Assembly (NCBI RefSeq): GCF_001461695.1
Contig: NZ_AUTC01000002.1
Location: 62,001-126,000 of the forward strand
Direction: 5' to 3'
Source: Sinorhizobium fredii USDA 205
Lineage (GTDB): Bacteria; Pseudomonadota; Alphaproteobacteria; Rhizobiales; Rhizobiaceae
Length of the DNA: 64,000 bases
In this document: positions 28,464 through 36,793 of the stretch, piece after piece
How the letters are laid out: each line of letters opens with the position of its first letter
How positions within the stretch are numbered: the first letter of the stretch is position 1
Position numbers and translations under genes: made by a program
The notes under the pieces: model-generated
Databases searched by the model: none
What the model saw: only the letters and a program-made list of their open reading frames with translations
Told to the model about the DNA's origin: nothing

Positions 28464-29444
28464 TCAGGGCACCAGAACGATTTTTCCGGTCGTTTGGCGG
28501 CCCTCGATGGCCCGATGGGCAGCTTCGGCCCGCTCCAGTGAAAACCGCCCGCCGATAGTCACGGTCAGGGTCCCCTCTTCCGCCCAGCCGAAAAGATCGG
28601 TGAGGTCCGCCCTCAACCCGGCCGGATCGAGCAAGGGGAGCAGGGCAAAGCCGCGCAGAACCTGATTTTTTGAGAACACCGATTCCGTCTGCCGAGTGCT
28701 CAGCGCAAACCTACCAAGCGCACCGAAGACCAGTTCGCCGCCTGGCGCCAGCAGTTCGATCGCCGTCCCCGTGAAGTCGCCGCCAACGAAATCATAGACG
28801 ATGTCGACGCCGCCGCCGCTCAGCGCTCTCTTGAGCGTCGCCGGCCACTCCGGCTCGGCATAGTTCGCGCCAAGATCGGCGCCAAGCGAACGCGCCAGTT
28901 CAAGTTTCTCTTCGGAACTCGCGACGGCAACGATCGCCCCGGCGCCGCCCTTCCTTGCCAGCTGCACCAGCAGAGAGCCGACGCCCCCGGACGCGGCACT
29001 GACGAGCAGCGTCTTGTTCCTGGGCGGGATCTGCCGCACCAGATGCAAGGCAGTCAGGCCCTGGATCATCAGGGCAGCGGCAGCATCGAAGGAAAGCCCG
29101 TCCGGGATCGGCACCAGCGTCGTCGCGTCGACAGTCACAAACTCGGCATATCCGCCGCTACCGCGTCCGTGGGCAAACATCGGCACAGCGACACGACTGC
29201 CCAGCAGAGAAGGACGAACGCCCTCGCCGACCGCCTCGACGACGCCTGCCAGCTCGACGCCGGGGACCATCGGCAGTTCGGGTGTCACCGCGTAGCGATC
29301 CTGTCGCATCAGGACTTCAAAGTAGTTGACCCCGATGGCGTGAGCCCGGACGAGCGCCTCACCCTTTCCGGGCCTCGGTGTCGGCACATCGACAATCTTG
29401 AGCACGTCGGGCGACCCGAACTGGCGAAACTCAATCGCTTTCAT
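28464..29444 (-). CDS. Zinc-independent quinone oxidoreductase-like MDR protein
   Basis: This 326-aa NADPH-dependent medium-chain reductase of the quinone oxidoreductase (Qor) type has a GroES-like N-terminus (VPTPRPGKGEALVRAHAIGV) and the nucleotide-binding motif AASGGVGSLLVQLA. Zinc ligands of classical alcohol dehydrogenases are not evident. It is divergent from an HxlR-type repressor gene with 100 nt between. Such pairs usually respond to electrophiles or quinones. It sits inside the purine cluster but has no apparent part in purine breakdown. Confidence 0.87.
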   Translation of the reverse strand: MKAIEFRQFGSPDVLKIVDVPTPRPGKGEALVRAHAIGVNYFEVLMRQDRYAVTPELPMVPGVELAGVVEAVGEGVRPSLLGSRVAVPMFAHGRGSGGYAEFVTVDATTLVPIPDGLSFDAAAALMIQGLTALHLVRQIPPRNKTLLVSAASGGVGSLLVQLARKGGAGAIVAVASSEEKLELARSLGADLGANYAEPEWPATLKRALSGGGVDIVYDFVGGDFTGTAIELLAPGGELVFGALGRFALSTRQTESVFSKNQVLRGFALLPLLDPAGLRADLTDLFGWAEEGTLTVTIGGRFSLERAEAAHRAIEGRQTTGKIVLVP

Positions 29445-29468
29445 GAAGACTGACCTCGAATTCTTTGG

Positions 29469-29490
29469 TTTACCTCACTATTTAGGTCCA
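29469..29490. promoter_or_regulatory. Candidate HxlR operator
   Basis: ACCT (29472-29475) and AGGT (29484-29487) form an imperfect inverted repeat with an AT-rich centre (CACTATTT) in the space between the divergent oxidoreductase and HxlR genes. HxlR-type dimers bind similar short-arm sites. The assignment is tentative. Confidence 0.35.
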
Positions 29491-29544
29491 GTCTCCAAAG
29501 CACCTCTACACACTCTTTCGTTCCATACGCACCAAGAGGTAACC

Positions 29545-29931
29545 ATGGCCGAGATCATCAAGAAGTTGCCGGTTCTGCCTTCCGAGCGCGCGCTCAAGGT
29601 GATTTCCGGGCGCTGGAAGGCGATCATCCTCTATCATCTGTTCGATGCGCCGAAACGGCTTTCGGAATTGAAACGGCTCGTCCCGGCCGTCAGCCAGAAG
29701 ATGCTGATCCAGCAGCTTCGCGAGATGGAGGAGCATGGCCTGGTACACAGGGAGATTTTCCGCGAGGTGCCGCCACGCGTCGAATATTCCGCGACGCGCC
29801 TGGGTCTCAGCCTCGAGTCCGTTCTCCACGCGCTTTGCGAATGGGGCCAGCGTCACGCAGCCGAATTGAACGATCTTGACCGCATCGCGGATTGCGTCAT
29901 CCGTCCGAGGAGTACGGAAGCCGGCCAATGA
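29545..29931 (+). CDS. HxlR-family transcriptional regulator
   Basis: This 128-aa winged-helix regulator begins MAEIIKKLPVLPSERALKVI. It contains the family pattern GRWKAIILYHLF and RFSELKRLVP-like LSELKRLVPAVSQKMLIQQLREMEEHGLV. The start at 29545 follows AAGAGGT; longer in-frame extensions overlap the divergent gene. It probably represses the adjacent quinone oxidoreductase gene and is released by a reactive compound. Cysteine residues are few, so a thiol switch is not obvious. Confidence 0.87.
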   Translation: MAEIIKKLPVLPSERALKVISGRWKAIILYHLFDAPKRLSELKRLVPAVSQKMLIQQLREMEEHGLVHREIFREVPPRVEYSATRLGLSLESVLHALCEWGQRHAAELNDLDRIADCVIRPRSTEAGQ

Positions 29932-29947
29932 TCGGCAAGTTTACGGG

Positions 29948-30808
29948 CTATGCCCTGATCGACTTCCCATGCTTCGACGGTGGCGCATCGGCCTGCGGGA
30001 CGTCATGGGTGAGCGCTGCCGTCATGATTTCGGCGGCGGCGAGCGCGGCAATGACCGCGGGCCGCTTGTCTTTCAACGCTGTCCCGCCGATCGGGCAGAC
30101 GAGCCGGTCGAAGAGGTCGGGGCGTTCTACATCGCGCGACAGCCAGTTCCTGAAGGTAGCGCGCTTCGTCTTCGAGCCGATCATGCCGACATAGCAGGCG
30201 TCCTGCCGGGCCAGCGCTTCCGCCGCAATTAGAAAGTCCAGGGCATGCTCGTGGGTAAGGATGACGAAGGCGCTGCCGGGTGGGGCGTCACGGACGACCG
30301 CCTCGGGCATCGCCGTCAGGCAGGTTTCGATCCCCGGCACGTCGACCGCCGAAAGCTCTTGCTCGCGGGTATCGACGAGCACAGTCCTGACCGGCACCAG
30401 CGACAGCGCCATGGCAAGCGCGTCGCCGACATGGCCTGCCCCGAAAACATAGACATGCGGCCGGCGTGCGATTTCGGCGTCGCTGCGCTCGATCAATGCA
30501 GCCCGGGTTTCCAGATCAACAGCCTTGAAGGCGAGCACGACCCGCCCGCCACAGCACTGGCCGATCTCCGGCCCGAGCGGGATCGCCAACCGGTCATCGG
30601 TGGCTGCGCCCTTGAGCAATTGCCGGGCACGATCGATCGCCATGTATTCCAGCTGACCGCCGCCGATCGTGGCGAAGGTGCGTTCCTTGGAGACGAGCAT
30701 CCAGGCATCGGTATCGCGCGGCGTAGAGCCGGCCGCTCCCGACACCTCGACGAGAATGCAGGCCGTGTTGCCGCTCAGGAAATGCCGAATGTCCTCTCTG
30801 CTCGCCAT
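29948..30808 (-). CDS. xdhC: Xanthine dehydrogenase accessory protein XdhC
   Basis: XdhC binds and sulfurates the molybdenum cofactor and delivers it to the large subunit of xanthine dehydrogenase. The 286-aa chain has the N-terminal ACILVEVSGAAGSTPRD motif, IGGGQLEY, GPEIGQCCGGRV and a C-terminal Rossmann-like region (HVYVFGAGHVG, CYVGMIGSKTK). It is the last gene of the uraH-xdhA-xdhB-xdhC operon. The start is either ATG 30808 or GTG 30817; the GTG follows the xdhB stop directly. Confidence 0.92.
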   Translation of the reverse strand: MASREDIRHFLSGNTACILVEVSGAAGSTPRDTDAWMLVSKERTFATIGGGQLEYMAIDRARQLLKGAATDDRLAIPLGPEIGQCCGGRVVLAFKAVDLETRAALIERSDAEIARRPHVYVFGAGHVGDALAMALSLVPVRTVLVDTREQELSAVDVPGIETCLTAMPEAVVRDAPPGSAFVILTHEHALDFLIAAEALARQDACYVGMIGSKTKRATFRNWLSRDVERPDLFDRLVCPIGGTALKDKRPAVIAALAAAEIMTAALTHDVPQADAPPSKHGKSIRA

Positions 30809-30817
30809 GCCTGTCAC

Positions 30818-33154
30818 TCATTCACTTTTCGACGCGCCGCGCAGGCGTTCGATCGCCATCAGCACCCGCTCCGGTGTTGCGGGGGCATCGATGCGCGGCG
30901 AAATACGATACGCCGCAACGCTTGCCGCTGCCATGGATATCGCCTCAAGAACGGAAATGCCCAGCATGAACGGCGGTTCCCCGACTGCCTTCGAGCGGCG
31001 GATTGTCTCTTCGCGGTTGACCGACCATTCTGCCAGCCGCACGTTGAAGACGCGCGGGCGATCGGAAGCGAGGGGGATCTTGTAGGTCGAAGGCGCATGG
31101 GTGCGCAGCCGCCCTTTCGCGTCCCACCACAGCTCCTCCGTCGTCAGCCAGCCCATGCCCTGCACGAAGGCACCCTCCACCTGGCCGATGTCGAGTGCCG
31201 GGTTCAGCGACTTGCCGACGTCATGGATGATGTCGGTGCGCTCGACCTGGTATTCGCCGGTAAGCGTATCGAGGCTGACCTCAGAGCAAGAGGCGCCGTA
31301 GGCGTAGTAATAGAACGGCCGTCCCCTGCCCTGGGAACGATCCCAGTGGATCTTCGGCGTCTTGTAGAAGCCGGCCGCCGAGAGCTGGATTCGCGCCGCA
31401 TAGGCCGATTTGATGAAATCGGTAAAGGCAATGCGCTCGGCGCCGATCCGCACCATGTTCGGTTCGAAGGCGACATCCGCTTCGTCGACACCGTAGTGTT
31501 CGGCCGCGAAGCGTATAAGGCGTGCCTTGATCTGCTGCGCGGCGTTGCCGGCCGCCATGCCGTTCAGATCCGACCCCGAGGACGCTGCCGTCGCCGAGGT
31601 GTTCGGCACCTTGCCGGTCGAGGTGGCCGTCACCTTGATGCGGTCGAGATCGACCTGGAATTCGTCCGCCACGACTTGGGCAACCTTGGTGTAGAGCCCC
31701 TGCCCCATCTCGGTGCCGCCGTGGTTGAGCTGGATCGAGCCATCCGTATAGACATGGACGAGAGCGCCGGCCTGGTTGTATTCGGTCTTGGTGAAGGAGA
31801 TGCCGAATTTGACCGGCGTCAGCGCGATGCCCCGCTTGATGACGTGGTTCTCCCGGTTGAATTGGATCACCGCCTGCCGCCTGGCGGCATAGTCCGCCGA
31901 CGCTTCGAGTTCCTCGATAATCCGGCCGATGATGTTGTCTTCCACGGTCTGGTGATAGGGGGTCAGGTTGCGCCCCTGGCCGCCGTAGAAATTCAGCTTG
32001 CGGATCTCGAGGGGATCCTTGCCGAGCGTATAGGCGATGTCCTCGATCATCCGCTCGCCGCCGACCATGCCCTGCGGCCCGCCGAAGCCGCGGAAGGCGG
32101 TGTTCGATACGGTATTCGTCTTGAGCGGACGCGAGCGCAGCCGGACGTTTGGGTAGAAATAGCAATTGTCGGCGTGAAAGAGCGCACGGTCGGTTACCGG
32201 ACCGGAGAGATCGGCCGAGAAGCCGCAGCGGGCGGCGAACACGGCATCCACGGCTTCTATGCGTCCGTCGTCGTCGAAGCCGAGCTTGTAATCGACATGG
32301 AAGTCGTGGCGCTTGCCGGTCGCCGTCATGTCGTCGTCGCGGTCCGGGCGAACCTTGACGGGACGACGGTATTTCCTCGCCGCGAGTGCCGCGACCGCCG
32401 CGAAGAGATTTGCCTGCGTCTCCTTGCCGCCGAAGGCGCCGCCCATGCGGCGGACGTTCACGGTGATCGCGTTCGATGGCACGCCGAGCACCTGGGCCAC
32501 CATGTGCTGCGTCTCGCTCGGATGCTGGGTCGAGGCAATGACGGTCACCTCGTCGTCCTCGCCGGGGATGGCGAGGGAGATGTGGCCTTCGAGATAGAAG
32601 TGATCCTGGCCGCCGATCCGCATCTCGCCCTCGACGACGTTCTTCGCCTTGGCGAAACCGGCGTCGATATCGCCACGCTCGAGCTTCAGCGGATCGATCA
32701 CCAGCGGGTAGTTGGCGGCCGCCGCCTCGACGACGTCGGTCACATGCGGCAGGTCGCGATATTCGATCTTCACCTTTGCACAAGCGCGGCGGGCGGCGTC
32801 GCGTGAGGTGGCGATCACCGCGAAGATCGGCTGGCCATGGAACTCGACCTTGCCGGTCGCGAAGACCGGATCGTCGTGCTTGTGGGCCGGGCTGATGTCG
32901 TTCTCGCCCGGAATGTCCTCGGCCGTCAGGACGCCTGCGACGTCCGGGCTGTTCTTCACTGCCTCGAAATCGATCGACAGGATTTCGGCGTGGGCGCGCT
33001 GGGAGAGGCCCAGATAGCCGTGCAGCGTGCCGGCCGGCTCCGGAATGTCGTCGATATATTCGGCCGTGCCCGATACATGCTTGTGGCCGGACTCATGCCG
33101 TTCCTTTTCGTGGACGCCGCCGCGGATGCGGTCGATGGGTTGCATCACGTTCAT
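30818..33154 (-). CDS. xdhB: Xanthine dehydrogenase, molybdopterin-binding subunit
   Basis: This large subunit carries the molybdenum cofactor and the active site that hydroxylates hypoxanthine and xanthine to urate. The 778-aa chain has GTAEYIDDIPEPAG at the N-terminus, RMGGAFGGKE, TAFRGFGGPQG and GTEMGQGLYTK, and the C-terminal catalytic glutamate region VGEPPFMLGI. It follows xdhA by 12 nt and pairs with that subunit as a heterodimer or heterotetramer. It appears intact. Confidence 0.94.
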   Translation of the reverse strand: MNVMQPIDRIRGGVHEKERHESGHKHVSGTAEYIDDIPEPAGTLHGYLGLSQRAHAEILSIDFEAVKNSPDVAGVLTAEDIPGENDISPAHKHDDPVFATGKVEFHGQPIFAVIATSRDAARRACAKVKIEYRDLPHVTDVVEAAAANYPLVIDPLKLERGDIDAGFAKAKNVVEGEMRIGGQDHFYLEGHISLAIPGEDDEVTVIASTQHPSETQHMVAQVLGVPSNAITVNVRRMGGAFGGKETQANLFAAVAALAARKYRRPVKVRPDRDDDMTATGKRHDFHVDYKLGFDDDGRIEAVDAVFAARCGFSADLSGPVTDRALFHADNCYFYPNVRLRSRPLKTNTVSNTAFRGFGGPQGMVGGERMIEDIAYTLGKDPLEIRKLNFYGGQGRNLTPYHQTVEDNIIGRIIEELEASADYAARRQAVIQFNRENHVIKRGIALTPVKFGISFTKTEYNQAGALVHVYTDGSIQLNHGGTEMGQGLYTKVAQVVADEFQVDLDRIKVTATSTGKVPNTSATAASSGSDLNGMAAGNAAQQIKARLIRFAAEHYGVDEADVAFEPNMVRIGAERIAFTDFIKSAYAARIQLSAAGFYKTPKIHWDRSQGRGRPFYYYAYGASCSEVSLDTLTGEYQVERTDIIHDVGKSLNPALDIGQVEGAFVQGMGWLTTEELWWDAKGRLRTHAPSTYKIPLASDRPRVFNVRLAEWSVNREETIRRSKAVGEPPFMLGISVLEAISMAAASVAAYRISPRIDAPATPERVLMAIERLRGASKSE

Positions 33155-33166
33155 CGGTCCACCCTC

Positions 33167-34648
33167 CTAGACAGCCACCGCGACAGCGCGGTCGATACGG
33201 ACGTTCCGGGTTTCCTGCGTTTCCAGATAGAAGCGCCGCAGGAGATTCTTGGCAACCAGCATCCGGTAATCCGCCGAGGCGCGCCAATCGCTCAAAGGCG
33301 TGAAATCCTGCTCGAAGGCTGGGACGGCAACTTCGACCGCCGTTGCGTTCCAAACCGAGCCCCTGAGCGCCGCCTCGACATTCGATGCGCGCGTCGGCGT
33401 GCCGGCCATACCGCCAAAGGCGATCGTCGCATTCACGACCCTGCCTTCGCCGTCGAGCGTCACACGGAACGCAGCGCAGACGGAGGAAATATCCTCGTCG
33501 AGCCGCTTTGACACCTTGTAGACAGCGAAGCGGTCGGCCTCGGCCAGGAAGGGAACCCGGACGGACTCGACGAATTCGCCGGGCTGGCGATCCTGCCTGC
33601 CATATTCGATGAAAAAGGATTCGAGCGGCAGCGTCCGTCGTTTGCCGCCCTTCCGCAACGTCACCGACGCACCGAGGGCGATCAGCGCCGGCGGCGTATC
33701 GCCGATCGGCGAGCCGTTAGCGATATTGCCGCCGACGGTCCCCATGTTGCGCACCTGCTCCCCGCCGATCCGGTCCCAGAGCTCGCGCAATTGCGGGAAA
33801 TGGCGGACAAGGACAGCATAGGCTTCCGTGTAGCTCACTCCGGCCGCCAGCGTGATGCCGTCGTTGTCGACGGAAATCCGGCGCAGTTCATCGAGATGGG
33901 AAAGGTGAACGACCGGCGCTATATCGCGCATGAACTTCGTCACCCAGAGCCCGACGTCGGTGGAGCCGGCGACGATCGTCGCCTTCGGATTGGCTTCGAG
34001 AACGGCAGCAAAATCGTCCAGCGAACCCGGCAGAACGACGCGCTCCTCCTCGCTGCCGAGCTCGACGCGACGGCCGTCCCTGAGGGCCGCAAGCTGGCGC
34101 GCGATCTTTTCGCGCTCGGCCACCAGCGGGTCCTTGCCGAGCTCGCCGATCGACGAAATCGCTTGCGCCGCGCGAATGATGGCGGCGTAGCCGGTGCAGC
34201 GACAGAGATTGCCCTGCAGCGCCTTCTCGATTTCCTGAACGCTGGGTTTGGGGTTCTCCATCCAGAGGCCGTAGAGCGACATGACGAAGCCCGGCGTGCA
34301 GAAGCCGCATTGCGAAGCGTGCGTGTCGACCATCGCCTGCTGCACCGGGTGGAGCGGGCCGTTCGGCGTGGCAAGCGCCTCGACGGTGACGACATGACAG
34401 CATTCGAGCGAAGCGACGAAGCGGATGCAGGCATTGACGGATTCGTAGATCAGCCTGCCGTCATAGAGGCGGCCGACAAGCACCGTGCAGGCGCCGCAGT
34501 CCCCTTCGGCGCAACCTTCCTTGGTGCCGCGCAGATTGCGGTCGATGCGCAGGAAATCGAGCAGGGTCTGGACCGGCGAGACATCGGCAAGCTCGACCAG
34601 CCGGTCGTTCAGGCGGAAACGGATCGTATTGCGGATTTCGATCGTCAT
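33167..34648 (-). CDS. xdhA: Xanthine dehydrogenase small subunit (2Fe-2S and FAD)
   Basis: This 493-aa subunit passes electrons from the molybdenum site to NAD. It carries a plant-type 2Fe-2S site (GCAEGDCGACTVLVG), a second cluster site (QCGFCTPGF then CRCTGY) and an FAD-binding domain (TVGGNIANGSPIGDTPP). The start is ATG 34648 or, in frame, GTG 34654 directly after the uraH stop; GGGAG is upstream of both. It is cotranscribed with uraH, xdhB and xdhC. Confidence 0.93.
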   Translation of the reverse strand: MTIEIRNTIRFRLNDRLVELADVSPVQTLLDFLRIDRNLRGTKEGCAEGDCGACTVLVGRLYDGRLIYESVNACIRFVASLECCHVVTVEALATPNGPLHPVQQAMVDTHASQCGFCTPGFVMSLYGLWMENPKPSVQEIEKALQGNLCRCTGYAAIIRAAQAISSIGELGKDPLVAEREKIARQLAALRDGRRVELGSEEERVVLPGSLDDFAAVLEANPKATIVAGSTDVGLWVTKFMRDIAPVVHLSHLDELRRISVDNDGITLAAGVSYTEAYAVLVRHFPQLRELWDRIGGEQVRNMGTVGGNIANGSPIGDTPPALIALGASVTLRKGGKRRTLPLESFFIEYGRQDRQPGEFVESVRVPFLAEADRFAVYKVSKRLDEDISSVCAAFRVTLDGEGRVVNATIAFGGMAGTPTRASNVEAALRGSVWNATAVEVAVPAFEQDFTPLSDWRASADYRMLVAKNLLRRFYLETQETRNVRIDRAVAVAV

Positions 34649-34654
34649 GACCAC

Positions 34655-35017
34655 TCAGCTCCCGCGATAGGTGGAATAGCCATAGGGCGAAAGCAAAAGC
34701 GGCACGTGGTAATGCGCGTCGTGATCGGCGATGCCGAAGCGGATCGGGATGACGTCCAGGAACGGATTGGTGCGATCGGCGCCCAGATATTCGCCGGCGT
34801 GGAAGCGCAGTTCGTAAACGCCGCTTTGCATCGATGCCCCGCTGAGCAGCGGCTCGTCGCAACGGCCGTCGTCGTTGGTGCGGGCAGAAGCGAGGCGCTC
34901 TTTCCACTCTCCATCGAGACGATAGAGCTCGATGCGCAGGTTCGCGGCAGGCTTGCCGCTCGCCGTATCCAGCACATGGGTCGTCAGGCGACCGGCGTTT
35001 CCGCCATGAATCTGCAT
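34655..35017 (-). CDS. uraH: 5-hydroxyisourate hydrolase
   Basis: This 120-aa transthyretin-like enzyme hydrolyses 5-hydroxyisourate, made by PuuD, to OHCU. Diagnostic residues are LTTHVLDT near the N-terminus with the active-site His, and the C-terminal YRGS tetrapeptide. It is the first gene of the uraH-xdhABC operon, so the molybdoenzyme and the HIU step are coexpressed. It is divergent from the puuE gene, with 166 nt between that contain a motif shared with the NCS2 permease promoter. Confidence 0.93.
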   Translation of the reverse strand: MQIHGGNAGRLTTHVLDTASGKPAANLRIELYRLDGEWKERLASARTNDDGRCDEPLLSGASMQSGVYELRFHAGEYLGADRTNPFLDVIPIRFGIADHDAHYHVPLLLSPYGYSTYRGS

Positions 35018-35097
35018 GCGTGTCGCTCCTCCAGCTCACTTTCGACGAATGAAGTATCCGAAGCGGCGACGCCTTTGTGTAGCGGGCCCGGGCTTCG

Positions 35098-35113
35098 AGA
35101 CTTTCAAATTTTT
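35098..35113. promoter_or_regulatory. 16-bp motif shared with the NCS2 permease upstream region
   Basis: AGACTTTCAAATTTTT occurs here, between the divergent uraH and puuE genes, and again identically at 38399-38414. Identity over 16 bp in two intergenic regions of one pathway suggests a shared regulator site. No protein can be assigned from sequence. Confidence 0.5.
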
Positions 35114-35183
35114 CGAGGGGAATGGGCCTGCTTCATTGCCGGTACGAATTGGCATCTGCAGACAATCTCAGGAGGAAAGTTGC

Positions 35184-36332
35184 ATGAGATATCCCCGTGA
35201 TCTCCAGGGCTACGGCCCTAGTCCCCAGGTCGTTTGGCCGAATGAAGCGCGGATCGCCGTTCAATTCGTCGTCAACTACGAAGAGGGCGGCGAAAACTCA
35301 GTGCTGCACGGTGACGCGGCGTCGGAAGCGTTTCTGTCGGAAATCGTCGGCGCTCAGGCCTGGCCCGGCAAGCGCCATTGGAACATGGAATCGATCTACG
35401 AATATGGCGCGCGGGCCGGCTTCTGGCGATTGCACCGGCTGCTCACCGACAGGCAGGTGCCGGTCACCGTCTACGGCGTCGCGACGGCGCTGAAGCGATC
35501 GCCGGCGCAGGTCGCGGCGATGCAGGATGCCGGCTGGGAAATCGCTTCCCACGGCCTGAAGTGGATCGAGCACAAGGATTTCAGCGCCGCGCGGGAACGC
35601 GCCGAGATCGCCGAGGCGATCCGTCTCCACACCATCGTCACCGGCGAGCGGCCGCGCGGCTGGTATACCGGCCGCTGCTCGGAAAACACCCTCGACCTCG
35701 TCACCGAAGCCGGCGGCTTCGACTATGTGTCCGACTCCTATGCCGACGACCTGCCCTATTGGCACGAGCACGACGGCCGGCATCAGCTCGTCATCCCCTA
35801 TACGCTCGACGCCAACGACATGCGGTTCGCGACAGTCCAGGGCTTCAACAGCGGCGACCAGTTCTTCAGCTATCTGAAGGACGGCTTCGACGTGCTCTAT
35901 GCCGAGGGGAAGGCGGGATCGCCGAAGTTGTTGAGCATCGGTCTTCACTGCCGCCTTGCGGGCCGGCCCGGGCGGGCAGCGGCGCTGGCACGCTTCATCG
36001 ATTACGTGAAGAGCCACAGCAAGGTCTGGCTGGCCCGCCGTATCGACATTGCCCGCTATTGGGCGGAAGCCTATCCGTTCCAGCCGAATGACGATCGCCC
36101 GTCGCGGCTGTCGGAAGAGACCTTCGTCGCCCGCTTTGGCGGGATCTTCGAACATTCCGACTGGATCGCCAGGCGCGCCTTCGCGGGCGAGCTTTCTGCC
36201 GCCAATGACACGGCGATCGGCCTGCACGCGGCATTGACCGCGGTGTTTCGCGCGGCGAACGACGCGGAACGGCTCGCGTTCTCAACGCCCACCCGGACCT
36301 TGCCGGCAAGCTCGCCCAGGCCAAGCGCCTGA
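35184..36332 (+). CDS. puuE: Allantoinase PuuE with truncated UraD-like extension (frameshifted fusion)
   Basis: PuuE is a metal-independent allantoinase of the polysaccharide-deacetylase fold that opens allantoin to allantoate. Residues about 1-300 hold the full domain (RIAVQFVVNYEEGGENSV, GWEIASHGLKWIEH, SIGLHCRLAGRPGR). The chain then enters an OHCU decarboxylase domain in frame (RLSEETFVARFGGIFEHSDWIA) but leaves it after ERLA at about 36278, ending in an unrelated tail at 36332. The remaining UraD sequence continues in another frame to 36598, followed by a terminator. The start has GGAGGAAAG. A one-base loss explains the break. The PuuE part should still be made; the UraD part lacks its catalytic His as read here. 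Confidence 0.88.
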   Translation: MRYPRDLQGYGPSPQVVWPNEARIAVQFVVNYEEGGENSVLHGDAASEAFLSEIVGAQAWPGKRHWNMESIYEYGARAGFWRLHRLLTDRQVPVTVYGVATALKRSPAQVAAMQDAGWEIASHGLKWIEHKDFSAARERAEIAEAIRLHTIVTGERPRGWYTGRCSENTLDLVTEAGGFDYVSDSYADDLPYWHEHDGRHQLVIPYTLDANDMRFATVQGFNSGDQFFSYLKDGFDVLYAEGKAGSPKLLSIGLHCRLAGRPGRAAALARFIDYVKSHSKVWLARRIDIARYWAEAYPFQPNDDRPSRLSEETFVARFGGIFEHSDWIARRAFAGELSAANDTAIGLHAALTAVFRAANDAERLAFSTPTRTLPASSPRPSA

Positions 36333-36598
36333 CCGAGAGTTCGACCAACGAGCAGGCTTCGGCCGGTCTCGACGCCCTCACCGACCGGGAGCGCGGGCGG
36401 TTCACCGAGTTCAATGGCGCCTACGTCGAGAAGTTCGGCTTTCCGTTCATCATTGCGGTCAGGGGCCGCAGCAAGGACGACATCCTCGCCGCCTTCGGGA
36501 GCCGGATCGACAACGACCGCGACACCGAGTTCGAAACCGCCTGCCGGCAGGTGGAGCGGATCGCACTGCTGCGGCTGCGGGACATGCTGCCGGGCTGA
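36281..36598 (+). pseudogene. uraD: Detached C-terminal part of OHCU decarboxylase (UraD) domain
   Basis: Starting with LNAHPDLAGKLAQAKRL and ending RLRDMLPG, this frame supplies the part of UraD missing from the puuE chain, including the catalytic histidine motif HPDLAG. UraD decarboxylates OHCU to S-allantoin. No start codon or ribosome-binding site precedes it, so it is the continuation of the fused gene after a one-base loss at about 36279. A factor-independent terminator 30 nt after its stop marks the original gene end. Confidence 0.8.
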
Positions 36599-36627
36599 CG
36601 GGAAAAGACGCAATCGCGAAAGAATAG

Positions 36628-36662
36628 GGCCGGCCCCTGCGGCGTTGCGGGGCCGGCCTTTT
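36628..36662 (+). terminator. Rho-independent terminator after puuE-uraD
   Basis: A GC-rich stem GGCCGGCCCC (36628-36637) pairs perfectly with GGGGCCGGCC (36649-36658) and is followed by TTTT. It lies 30 nt downstream of the UraD-frame stop, confirming that the transcription unit once extended to there. Confidence 0.8.
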
Positions 36663-36718
36663 CGTAGGTCCGACAGTGCGGAGACGCCGAATTGGGGGAG
36701 AGGGTGAGGCGAGTAAGG

Positions 36719-36739
36719 CCCTCCCCCTTGTGGGGAGGG
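36719..36739. repeat. C-rich palindromic repeat
   Basis: CCCTCCCC (36719-36726) pairs with GGGGAGGG (36732-36739) around a CTTGT centre. It is the same core as in the inverted repeat at 14115-14206. It lies between the convergent puuE-uraD and NCS2 genes. Confidence 0.65.
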
Positions 36740-36793
36740 GTTTGGGACGGGGTAATGGCCGGCAAGCCTGCTGACCGCCCACTGCCCCAAGTC

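Noticed and set aside
30245..32806. Open frame of about 850 codons antisense to xdhB and xdhC
   Set aside because: Shadow of certain genes, caused by high GC; Arg- and His-rich with no domain.
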